The notes under the pieces: generated by a model
Told to the model about the DNA's origin: nothing
Databases searched by the model: none
Seen by the model: only the letters and a program-made list of their open reading frames with translations
DNA from: an uncultured Phascolarctobacterium sp.
Lineage (GTDB): Bacteria > Bacillota > Negativicutes > Acidaminococcales > Acidaminococcaceae
Reading direction: 5' to 3'
Length of the DNA stretch: 16,397 bases
NCBI GenBank assembly: GCA_900552855.1
Contig: USBG01000026.1
Location: 1 to 16,397 of the forward strand
Part shown: positions 7,143 to 13,814 of the stretch, piece after piece
How the letters are laid out: each line of letters opens with the position of its first letter
How positions within the stretch are numbered: the first letter of the stretch is position 1
Translations under genes and position numbers: made by a program

Positions 7143-8717
7143 TTATTTAGCAGGTTTAATATCCTTAGTTACCCAATAATAGTCTGTCGGATAGATATTA
7201 GCTCCTTCGATGCCTTTTTTAGATACCATATTGGTTTTGGGATAGCCAAAGAACAGAGCTACACTGTCATTAAGCAGTATTTGCTGCATTTCGATGATAT
7301 ATTGGCGACGTTTTGCAGGATCAAATTCTACACCCAATTTATCAGAAAGTGCATCATATTCAGGATTGCTGTAGCCAGTTGCATTTTCAGGCTGACTGCC
7401 ATTAACATTGGTTTTGAAGTATCTGTTCATAAATACTTCCGGATCGCCAGTGTTGGCAACAAGAATATTGGAAATAATCAGGTCGTACTCACCTCTGTTA
7501 CGCATAGGATCCAAAACATTGTAGTCAACATTCTTCATATTAACTTTAATACCAATTTTCTTAGCATCCGCCTGAGTAGCCTCTGCGTATAAGGGGAGCT
7601 CTGCACGGCCACTATAGTATACAAAATCAATTTCCAGATTTTTACCGTTCTTATCTACATAGCCGTCACCGTCACTATCCTTCCAGCCAGCTTCAGTCAA
7701 AAGCTTTTTAGCATTTTCAGGATTATAAGCGTTGGGATCTTTAAGTTGGTCGAAACCATAGTCTAAGGAGGGAGAAATAGGTGCTTTGCCCGGAACAAAG
7801 GTTCCTTTTAAAAGCACATTATTATAGGTTTCACGATCTAAGCATTGAATTAGAGCAGCACGTACTTTGGGATCATGTAGAGGTTTGCCCTCGTTCATAT
7901 TCATTTGAGCCAAAACAGTACGCAAAGAGGAAATTTCAGAAATATTGAACTTATCCTTATTTTTGAACAACTGCAGATCACCAGCACCTATATTAATAGC
8001 AAAGTCGATTTCACCTTTTTGAAGTGCCATTGCACGAGTATTAGGATCATCGATAGTATTAATCTCCATAGTTTTAAAGGGAACTTGTCCTGCCCAATAG
8101 TTGGTATTAGCAACCATCTCTGCTTTAGCTTTAGTATAAGATTTTACAGCATAGGGGCCAGTACAAATCGGGCCTTCTTTTCTAAAGTCACGGTCAGCAA
8201 CCTTAGTATTAATAATAATAAATAAAGGTTCACCCATCATGCCAGGCAAAGTAGGCACTGGTGTCTTGGTCTTGATAATCAGGTTTTGGCCATCTGCCTT
8301 AATTTCATCATATTGGAACATAGCTTGGGCACGGCTGTTCAGCTTAAAGGTTCTTTCAATAGACTCTTTAGCAATTTCCGCAGTCAGCTTATCACCATTA
8401 GAAAAGCAAGCCTTGTCATTAATATGGAATGTCCAGGTCAGCTTGTCATCGGAAATAGACCATTTATCTGCCAACCAAGGCACTGCGTTCATTTGGTCAT
8501 CAAATCTTACTAAAGTTTCACCTAAGCCATAGCGGCTAACAGCCCAGCTGCAATAGTTATCAGTAGGATCCAAGCTATCAGCAAAGTTAGTTACGCCAAA
8601 TTTTACCTTGTCAGCAGATACAGTAGCCTTCTTTTCGCCACCGCCACAGCCTGCTGCTGCCAAAGCTAATAAACCAACCATAGAAGCTGCTGCTGTCATT
8701 TTCAACATTTTTTTCAT
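7143..8717 (-). CDS. extracytoplasmic solute-binding lipoprotein, family 5 (Nik/Dpp/Opp A type, 524 aa)
   Basis: This is the ligand-capturing lipoprotein of the importer. The N-terminus is a lipoprotein signal, MKKMLKMTAAASMVGLLALA then AAGC, giving an acylated Cys24 after processing. The mature protein has the SBP family 5 features. GLGETLVRFD and PWLADKWSISDDKLTWTFHI are near the N-terminus, CTGPYAVKSY is in the middle, and DPKVRAALIQCLDRE and EAGWKDSDGDGYVD follow. The early sequence resembles nickel/metal binders more than peptide binders, but I cannot prove that by eye. Translation starts at ATG 8717 with CGGAGAG upstream. It is third in the operon instead of first. A small hairpin, TGCCT/AGGCA (8755-8767), lies in the leader between it and the permease gene. 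Confidence 0.93.
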   Translation of the reverse strand: MKKMLKMTAAASMVGLLALAAAGCGGGEKKATVSADKVKFGVTNFADSLDPTDNYCSWAVSRYGLGETLVRFDDQMNAVPWLADKWSISDDKLTWTFHINDKACFSNGDKLTAEIAKESIERTFKLNSRAQAMFQYDEIKADGQNLIIKTKTPVPTLPGMMGEPLFIIINTKVADRDFRKEGPICTGPYAVKSYTKAKAEMVANTNYWAGQVPFKTMEINTIDDPNTRAMALQKGEIDFAINIGAGDLQLFKNKDKFNISEISSLRTVLAQMNMNEGKPLHDPKVRAALIQCLDRETYNNVLLKGTFVPGKAPISPSLDYGFDQLKDPNAYNPENAKKLLTEAGWKDSDGDGYVDKNGKNLEIDFVYYSGRAELPLYAEATQADAKKIGIKVNMKNVDYNVLDPMRNRGEYDLIISNILVANTGDPEVFMNRYFKTNVNGSQPENATGYSNPEYDALSDKLGVEFDPAKRRQYIIEMQQILLNDSVALFFGYPKTNMVSKKGIEGANIYPTDYYWVTKDIKPAK

Positions 8718-8817
8718 TTCTGCACTCTCCGTTTCTTAAATTAACATTAGTTTCTGCCTTATAGGCAATAATATTTTTATCTCCAACATTTTCCGAGTGT
8801 CAAATGTTTAAAAACTC

Positions 8818-9654
8818 TTAGTTTTCCATATCATTACGGGGATCCAACACATCTCTCAGATTATCTCCCCACAAATTGAAAATTACTACAGTTATAAAAA
8901 TTGCCAGACCAGGGAAAAACATCAGCCACGGTGCTGTCTGCAGCTGCTGACGTCCCTCATTCAGCATCAGTCCCCACTCAGGAGCAGGTGGCTGGGAGCC
9001 AAAGCCAAGGAAAGAAAGTCCTGCCAGCTCCATCATCAGGGCACCAATATCTGCTGCTGCAGTCACTACCATCAAAGGCAGGATATTAGGCAAAATATGA
9101 GTCCATAGAATGTGACGAGCAGTACCGCCATTAACAATAGCCGCTTCCACAAAATCACGGCTTTTAATTTTCAGCACCAAACTGCGAGCCAAGCGTGCAT
9201 ATTTAGTCCAGCTGACAATGGTAAGCGCAATAACTGCATTTACAAGGCTACCACCCATAATACCAGCAACAGCAATTGCCAGAATCATGCCCGGGAAGGA
9301 GATCATCAAATCAGAAATACGCATGATGACCATATCCACCTTACCTCCAAAGTAGCCGGAAATTACACCTAAAGTTGTACCTACAGTAAAGACGCTAGCT
9401 ACCAAAATAAGCACTCCCACCAAGGAAGCTCGTCCACCATATATAACACGGCTGAAACAGTCACGTCCCAGTTTATCAGTACCAAAAAGATGCTCGGAAC
9501 TAGGCTCCATATATGCATCACGCATTTCAGCAAAGGTTGGATCATAGGGTGCCAGCAAGGGAGCTGCTATAGCTATCAAAATCAAAGCCAATACTAAAAT
9601 GCTAGTAATTGCAAAAGCTCTGTTGGTTCTTAATCCTTTTATAATTGCATCCAT
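8818..9654 (-). CDS. ABC importer permease, Dpp/Nik C type (278 aa)
   Basis: This is the second transmembrane subunit. After an N-terminal helix (residues about 13-35) comes the family-specific APYDP...HLFGTDKLGRDCFSRVIYG region, then five more predicted helices. The cytoplasmic coupling loop, EAAIVNGGTARHILWTHILP, docks the ATPases. The ATG lies three bases after the stop of the upstream permease gene, with AAAGG inside that gene, so the two are tightly coupled. Length is normal for the family (about 280-300). Confidence 0.93.
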   Translation of the reverse strand: MDAIIKGLRTNRAFAITSILVLALILIAIAAPLLAPYDPTFAEMRDAYMEPSSEHLFGTDKLGRDCFSRVIYGGRASLVGVLILVASVFTVGTTLGVISGYFGGKVDMVIMRISDLMISFPGMILAIAVAGIMGGSLVNAVIALTIVSWTKYARLARSLVLKIKSRDFVEAAIVNGGTARHILWTHILPNILPLMVVTAAADIGALMMELAGLSFLGFGSQPPAPEWGLMLNEGRQQLQTAPWLMFFPGLAIFITVVIFNLWGDNLRDVLDPRNDMEN

Positions 9655-9657
9655 ATC

Positions 9658-10599
9658 CTACCTAACCTTTCTCAGTCGTGGATCAAGATAATTATAGGAA
9701 ATGTCCACAAGCAGATTAATAACCATATACATCAGGGCAATCCATACCACGACTCCCTGCACAAGCTGAAAATCACGATAGGTAATAGCTTCGATAGCCA
9801 TACGTCCAAGGCCAGGCCATGCAAAAACCATTTCGATAACGGCAGCACCGCCCAAAAGATTTCCTAAGGACAAGCCTAAAAGAGTAATAAGGGGCAGCAG
9901 TGCGTTAGGCAGAATCTCTTTCCACAAAATGTGACTTTCACTCATACCACGAGCACGGGCGCCTACAACATAATCCTGATTAAGCTCCTCTAAAATAGCA
10001 GTACGTACCTGACGAGTATATTTAGAAGCCATAGCAATTGCCAATGTAAGTGATGGCAAAATTAAATTTTCCAAGGTTACTTCACCACCAACAATGGGAA
10101 GCAAATCCAGCTTGAGTCCAAAAAACCATAGCAGCATTAAACCAACCCAAAAGCCTGGCATGGATACACCCATAAATGTGCAAACACGCACAATATTATC
10201 CACTATACCGCCGCGCTTAACAGCAGAATATATGCCAGCAGGTATAGAAACCACCAACATCATGAACAAAGATGCTAAGGAAAGAGTAATGGTTCCAGGC
10301 AAGCCCTCTATAAGAGCCTCAATTACAGGCTTTTTCATCATATATGAAAAGCCTAAATTACCCTGAAGCGCTCTGCTCAACCAATCAAGATACTGGAAAA
10401 TAAATGGCTTGTCCAAGCCGAGCTCCTTGCGCAATGCTTCTATCTCATGCTGGCTTACAATAATATCCTCATTGCCGGCAATCATTTGTCGCACCACGTC
10501 ACCAGGAGCAAGCATAACTAGTGCAAAGGTAATAAAACTTATGCCCACCAGTACAAAAATGATTTGACCGATACGGGTCAATAACTGTTTTCTTGTCAA
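9658..10599 (-). CDS. ABC importer permease, Dpp/Nik B type (313 aa), first gene of riboswitch operon
   Basis: This is the first transmembrane subunit. Six helices are predicted. GLDKPFIFQYLDWLSRALQG precedes the permease domain, and the coupling loop is GARARGMSESHILWKEILPN. The only usable start is the TTG at 10599-10597. The codon just before it in frame is TAG, and GGAG lies at 10613-10610, about 10 bases upstream. The protein then begins MTRKQLLTRIGQIIFVLVGIS, as DppB/NikB proteins do. The start is only about 16 bases after the U-run of the riboswitch terminator, so transcription that escapes the terminator enters the gene at once. Confidence 0.9.
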   Translation of the reverse strand: MTRKQLLTRIGQIIFVLVGISFITFALVMLAPGDVVRQMIAGNEDIIVSQHEIEALRKELGLDKPFIFQYLDWLSRALQGNLGFSYMMKKPVIEALIEGLPGTITLSLASLFMMLVVSIPAGIYSAVKRGGIVDNIVRVCTFMGVSMPGFWVGLMLLWFFGLKLDLLPIVGGEVTLENLILPSLTLAIAMASKYTRQVRTAILEELNQDYVVGARARGMSESHILWKEILPNALLPLITLLGLSLGNLLGGAAVIEMVFAWPGLGRMAIEAITYRDFQLVQGVVVWIALMYMVINLLVDISYNYLDPRLRKVR

Positions 10600-10614
10600 C
10601 TAACATCATCTCCA

Positions 10615-10661
10615 TCATAAAAATAAAAAAGGCTTTTTCTGCACAAAGGCAGAAAAAGCCT
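10615..10661 (-). terminator. riboswitch expression-platform terminator
   Basis: On the minus strand, AGGCTTTTTCTGC (10642-10630) pairs perfectly with GCAGAAAAAGCCT (10661-10649), with a 6-base loop, followed by TTTTTTATTTTT. It stands between the cobalamin aptamer and the first permease gene, which is the layout of a transcription-off switch. An upstream GCAGGCTTTT segment could pair with part of the same arm, and the P1 3' strand (CTCAA) with a downstream TTGAG. Either might form the competing antiterminator. Confidence 0.85.
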
Positions 10662-10718
10662 ATACATACACACTCAAAAGCCTGCATGTATATTTCCGTC
10701 CCTCGCAGAAATATCTAC

Positions 10719-10825
10719 AATTGAGGCTGTGACCTGACTTAGCCCAAAGGCATCACAGTGGCGTGACCGTCGTGGAATTGCACCACGTTCCCTTATTTAA
10801 TCCCATTTTAAAGAGAACCTCAATT
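10719..10825 (-). ncRNA. cobalamin (B12) riboswitch aptamer
   Basis: Read on the minus strand, the conserved core is present in order: AAGGGAA (GGGAA at 10792-10788), GTGGTGCAATTCC, GCCACTGTGA (10762-10753), and the B12 box AAGTCAGGTCACAGCC (10740-10725). The closing P1 helix is perfect: AATTGAGG (10825-10818) pairs with CCTCAATT (10726-10719). A -10 TATAGT at 10837-10832 would start transcription right at P1. Adenosylcobalamin or a related corrinoid should bind and favour the terminator at 10615-10661, switching off the importer operon 9658-5275. Confidence 0.93.
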
Positions 10826-10837
10826 AATTTAACTATA

Positions 10838-10991
10838 TATAACTATTCAAATAACTTACTTAAGATAATATTTAATAACTCATCTTCTATTTATAATAGC
10901 ATATATTATCATTAATTACAACACTCCAGAAAAATATTTTTATGTTTCTTATTTATTCTCTTTTTGCGTACAAACTATAATTATTGATATA
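10838..10991. other. AT-rich spacer upstream of the riboswitch
   Basis: This stretch lies after the stop of the MATE gene and before the riboswitch promoter. I see only short AT-rich inverted repeats, such as AAAAATATTTTT near 10930, and no convincing terminator for the MATE gene. Read-through into the riboswitch leader is therefore possible. No coding sequence is supported. Confidence 0.4.
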
Positions 10992-12320
10992 CTAATGTAA
11001 TATATCATCAATCCCCAACAAATTCTTTTTCAAACCTTTAAGAAACAAGCTTAAGATTATTGATTGAGCAACAAAAAAGCTTAAATAAGCTATCCACAAG
11101 CCATCATTACCCCACCAGGGAACAAAAAAGCTTTTCAAAACATAAAATACACTTAAGGCAATAAGCATCATATTGCGAATGGGTGCCGTTTTAGTTACAC
11201 CACAAAAAACACCATACAATACCATTCCTACACCACTAACTAAAGGATATAAGGTTACATAAAAGCTATATTCGTTTGCTAGCACCAATACATCTGTAAT
11301 TTCTGTAAATATTCCGATAAAATACTGATGCCACAAATGATAGATACCCATAAGCAATAAAGATAAAACTACAAGCCATTTATAGGTAATGGCAATTGTT
11401 TCCTCTAAAAGCTGATGACTTGCCTGCCCCTTTGCCTTGCCAGAAAAAATTGCTGCACCATTGGCCATACCATCAATAAGATAGCTCATGATATCCTTAA
11501 TTTGCAAAAGTACGGCATTAGCCGCAAGCATTGACGTGCCAAAGCCAGCACCAACAGCAGCAAGAATATTATTTACTGTCATCAGGCACATGGTTCTAAT
11601 CATCAGATTAGAATTAACCTTAAGCATATCCACAAACTGATGCCAGTCTAAAAGCTCTTTCCATGGCAACCTGCTATATTCAAAGCGACCATAAACGTAC
11701 ATAAGAATAGCAGCCAATATACCTCCATATATTTGACATAAAAGCATTGCCCAAGCTACACCATCAACATCCATATGAAGATAATTAACAAAATAAATGC
11801 TTAAAATACAATTAAGCAAATTCATTGAAACCTGCATACCAACACTAGCTTTAATCCTTGTTTGCCCCATAAGCCATCCTAAAGCAACATAATTAAAAAG
11901 AACCATAGGAGCGCCCCAAATAAGCAAGCTATAATATTGACGACAAAGCACCGCTACATCTGGCTGCGGACTAATAAATGCAAGATAGACATCAATAATA
12001 GGATTTTGTAAAACTAAACAACAGCAACCAACTAGCAAAGCAATTATACATGGTTTAAAAAAAGCAAGCATACCCTGATACGTGTCCTTAGCACCATTAG
12101 CCTGTGCAGCATAACCAGTAGTACTAACACGCAAAAAGCCAAATATCCAATAAATGGTATTAAACAAGATAACACCAAGAGATACAGCCGCAACATATTT
12201 GGCATCAGACATCTGTCCCATAACAGCCGTATTAACAGCGCCCATCAGGGGTTGTGTCATTGTACTTAGCATAAAGGGTATGGTTATGCCCAAGTATTCT
12301 TTATCTGTTAAAGCACTCAA
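10992..12320 (-). CDS. MATE-family efflux transporter (442 aa)
   Basis: This is an inner-membrane multidrug and toxin extrusion protein, with about 12 predicted helices in two homologous halves, coupled to a Na+ or H+ gradient. The N-terminus has the family hallmark: TIPFMLSTMTQPLMGAVNTA then VMGQMSDAKYVAAVSLG. The second half repeats it around MTVNNILAAVGAGFGTSMLAANAV. It resembles the DinF-like branch. The start is TTG at 12320 with AGAGGA about 10 bases upstream; no ATG or GTG is near. The exported compound is unknown. It is divergent to the aspartoacylase-like hydrolase, and their promoters overlap. Confidence 0.9.
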   Translation of the reverse strand: MSALTDKEYLGITIPFMLSTMTQPLMGAVNTAVMGQMSDAKYVAAVSLGVILFNTIYWIFGFLRVSTTGYAAQANGAKDTYQGMLAFFKPCIIALLVGCCCLVLQNPIIDVYLAFISPQPDVAVLCRQYYSLLIWGAPMVLFNYVALGWLMGQTRIKASVGMQVSMNLLNCILSIYFVNYLHMDVDGVAWAMLLCQIYGGILAAILMYVYGRFEYSRLPWKELLDWHQFVDMLKVNSNLMIRTMCLMTVNNILAAVGAGFGTSMLAANAVLLQIKDIMSYLIDGMANGAAIFSGKAKGQASHQLLEETIAITYKWLVVLSLLLMGIYHLWHQYFIGIFTEITDVLVLANEYSFYVTLYPLVSGVGMVLYGVFCGVTKTAPIRNMMLIALSVFYVLKSFFVPWWGNDGLWIAYLSFFVAQSIILSLFLKGLKKNLLGIDDILH

Positions 12321-12370
12321 TTTTTAATATATCCTCTTTACTTAAATTTAATTTTATTTGTAAGTTACAC

Positions 12371-12409
12371 TTGTGTGAATAGATTATCATATGTTATAAT
12401 GTTTTGCAA
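12371..12409. promoter_or_regulatory. overlapping divergent promoters of the MATE and hydrolase genes
   Basis: Rightward, TTGTGT (12371-12376) is followed after 18 bases by a perfect TATAAT (12395-12400). Leftward, TTGCAA (12409-12404) is followed after 17 bases by TAATCT (12386-12381). The two occupy the same 39 bases, so polymerases would compete for the site. Confidence 0.5.
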
Positions 12410-12451
12410 GAGGTTTTATTAAAAGAATTTAGTATGTGAGGAGTTGAGCAT

Positions 12452-13423
12452 ATGTCAGATACCTTAAATGTATGTGGTCTTTCTATCGAAAGAGGTCACA
12501 AGCTGCGGACCTTTCTGCCTGTTCCCGATACAAGAGTAAAGATTCCGATAACTATTATAAATGGCATTGATGATGGTCCTACCCTGCTTATAACAGCAGG
12601 TATCCATGGTGGTGAATACCCTGGAATTGCCGCATCTATGGAGCTAGGACGAGATATTGAGCCAACAGATGTTAAAGGATGCCTAATTATTATGCATCCA
12701 GTAAATATACAGGGCTTTTGGGCTCGAAGAGAAATAATTGTTCCCGAGGATGGAAAAAACTTAAATAGAGTATTTCCTGGCGACCCATTAGGTACCCTTG
12801 CTGATAAAACAGCCTATCTTATAAGCAGCAATTTTTTCCCTATCGCAGACTTTTATGTAGATCTGCATAGCGGTGATATTCACGAAAGCCTACATCCATA
12901 TGTTTATTATCCTGGCCAACCTACGCCTGAGATTGAAAAGAAATCTAGAAGTGTCGCCAAGGTTCTTGATTTGGAATACATGGTACGCTCACTTGCCACA
13001 GGTGGCGCTTATAACTATGCCGCTAGCACCGGACTACCCTCCATCCTCATAGAGCGAGGCGGCGCCGGACTTTGTCTACACGAAGACATTGAAGCCAATA
13101 AGGACGACATTCGCAACATCTTACGCAAGCTAAAAATGTTCTCCCTGCCAGTCAAGCCACGTCATCACTCCCCAAGAGATGTAGAAAATTTAATCTACCT
13201 TGAATCCATGGAAACAGGCTGCTGGTTTCACCACATCCACAGCGGTGATTTTATTGAGGAAGGTCAGGAGCTAGGACGCATCACAGATCTTTTTGGAAAC
13301 ATAATCACAACTTATTATGCGGAACAAACAGGTGTCGTACTCTATGTTTGTCCTGCTTTATCCGCACCTAAAGGAACAGTGCTTGTGGCCTATGGCGTAA
13401 TCAAGGATTACGACGACGAATAA
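12452..13423 (+). CDS. succinylglutamate desuccinylase/aspartoacylase-family zinc hydrolase (323 aa)
   Basis: This belongs to the M14-like AstE/AspA amidohydrolase family: cytosolic zinc enzymes that cleave N-acyl amino acids or similar amides. The zinc ligands are visible: H52 and E55 in GIHGGEYPG, and H139 in DLHSGD. The arginine motif GKNLNRVFPGD is at 101-111, and the probable catalytic glutamate is E201 in ILIERGGAG. The C-terminal beta-barrel-like part (about 235-318) is normal for the family. There is a clear GAGGAG site eight bases before the ATG, a good TATAAT promoter, and a terminator just after the stop, so the gene is transcribed alone. The substrate cannot be deduced. No arginine succinyltransferase genes are nearby, so a role in that pathway is unsupported. 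Confidence 0.88.
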   Translation: MSDTLNVCGLSIERGHKLRTFLPVPDTRVKIPITIINGIDDGPTLLITAGIHGGEYPGIAASMELGRDIEPTDVKGCLIIMHPVNIQGFWARREIIVPEDGKNLNRVFPGDPLGTLADKTAYLISSNFFPIADFYVDLHSGDIHESLHPYVYYPGQPTPEIEKKSRSVAKVLDLEYMVRSLATGGAYNYAASTGLPSILIERGGAGLCLHEDIEANKDDIRNILRKLKMFSLPVKPRHHSPRDVENLIYLESMETGCWFHHIHSGDFIEEGQELGRITDLFGNIITTYYAEQTGVVLYVCPALSAPKGTVLVAYGVIKDYDDE

Positions 13424-13453
13424 AAGCTTGATTTTACACCATTATATAAATTA

Positions 13454-13490
13454 GAAAACCCTCGAAGTTTAATACGCTTCGAGGGTTTTC
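13454..13490 (+). terminator. terminator of the hydrolase gene
   Basis: GAAAACCCTCGAAG (13454-13467) and CTTCGAGGGTTTTC (13477-13490) form a perfect 14-bp stem with a 9-base loop, 30 bases after the stop codon. The T-run is partly inside the stem, as in bidirectional terminators. Confidence 0.85.
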
Positions 13491-13554
13491 ATGTTTTAAG
13501 ACTATTTAACTTTCCTACAAATGATAAATCATGATTATATTTGCTATCTCACAC

Positions 13555-13592
13555 AAAAAGAGCGCTGAAGCCTAAGCTCCAACGCCCTTTTT
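13555..13592 (-). terminator. probable terminator of the autotransporter transcript
   Basis: On the minus strand, two 17-base arms (13592-13576 and 13571-13555) pair at every position, three or four of them as G-U, around a TTAG loop, and end in TTTTT. On the plus strand those G-U pairs become A-C mismatches, so it is built for leftward transcripts, that is, the autotransporter gene about 220 bases upstream. Confidence 0.7.
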
Positions 13593-13610
13593 AGATTGGG
13601 ATGAACTATT

Positions 13611-13745
13611 AGAATCCACCTCTCCGTCAGCTCGTTTTACTCGCTGACACCTCTCCTTGAAAGGAGAGACTTGCTCTTCGATTGCACTTTAGGCTCTCCT
13701 TTTAAGGAGAGCTGGCTGTGAGCGCAGCGAACAGACTGAGAGTTT
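13611..13745. repeat. MITE-like palindromic interspersed repeat
   Basis: The element is about 135 bp and non-coding, built of nested dyads. CTCTCCTTGAAAGGAGAG (13651-13668) and CTCTCCTTTTAAGGAGAG (13694-13711) are two near-identical palindromes. Each is flanked by a smaller stem: GTCAGC/GCTGAC at 13626-13648, and CTGT/ACAG around 13716-13734. The outer ends are imperfect inverted repeats sharing CTCTC-n-GTC. It is more GC-rich than its surroundings. No transposase is present, so it would be moved in trans if mobile. Confidence 0.6.
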
Positions 13746-13761
13746 GAATAAGTCTAGCAAC

Positions 13762-13787
13762 TATAACGCAGCAAATAGTGCGTTATA
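13762..13787. repeat. short hairpin after the autotransporter stop codon
   Basis: TATAACGCA (13762-13770) and TGCGTTATA (13779-13787) form a 9-bp stem with an 8-base loop, about 28 bases beyond the stop. No U-run follows on the minus strand, so it may protect the 3' end of the mRNA rather than terminate. Confidence 0.45.
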
Positions 13788-13814
13788 AAACGCCTCTACA
13801 ATAGAACGCCTATG

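Noticed and set aside
8774..8803. TTGACA at 8803-8798 as an internal promoter for the binding-protein gene
   Set aside because: The -35 is perfect, but only AT-rich non-consensus hexamers stand at 17-18 bases. It could be weakly active, but I cannot support it.
5275..10599. Plain dipeptide/oligopeptide importer
   Set aside because: Homology by eye allows it, but the cobalamin riboswitch upstream makes a peptide role the less likely reading. I kept gene symbols empty for that reason.
10499..10687. 62-codon minus-strand frame starting before the first permease gene
   Set aside because: It runs across the riboswitch terminator and out of frame over the permease start; its upstream half is terminator sequence. 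The TTG-started permease explains the coding signal.
13454..13745. CRISPR array
   Set aside because: The repeats here are nested palindromes and terminators of different sequence, not regularly spaced identical direct repeats.
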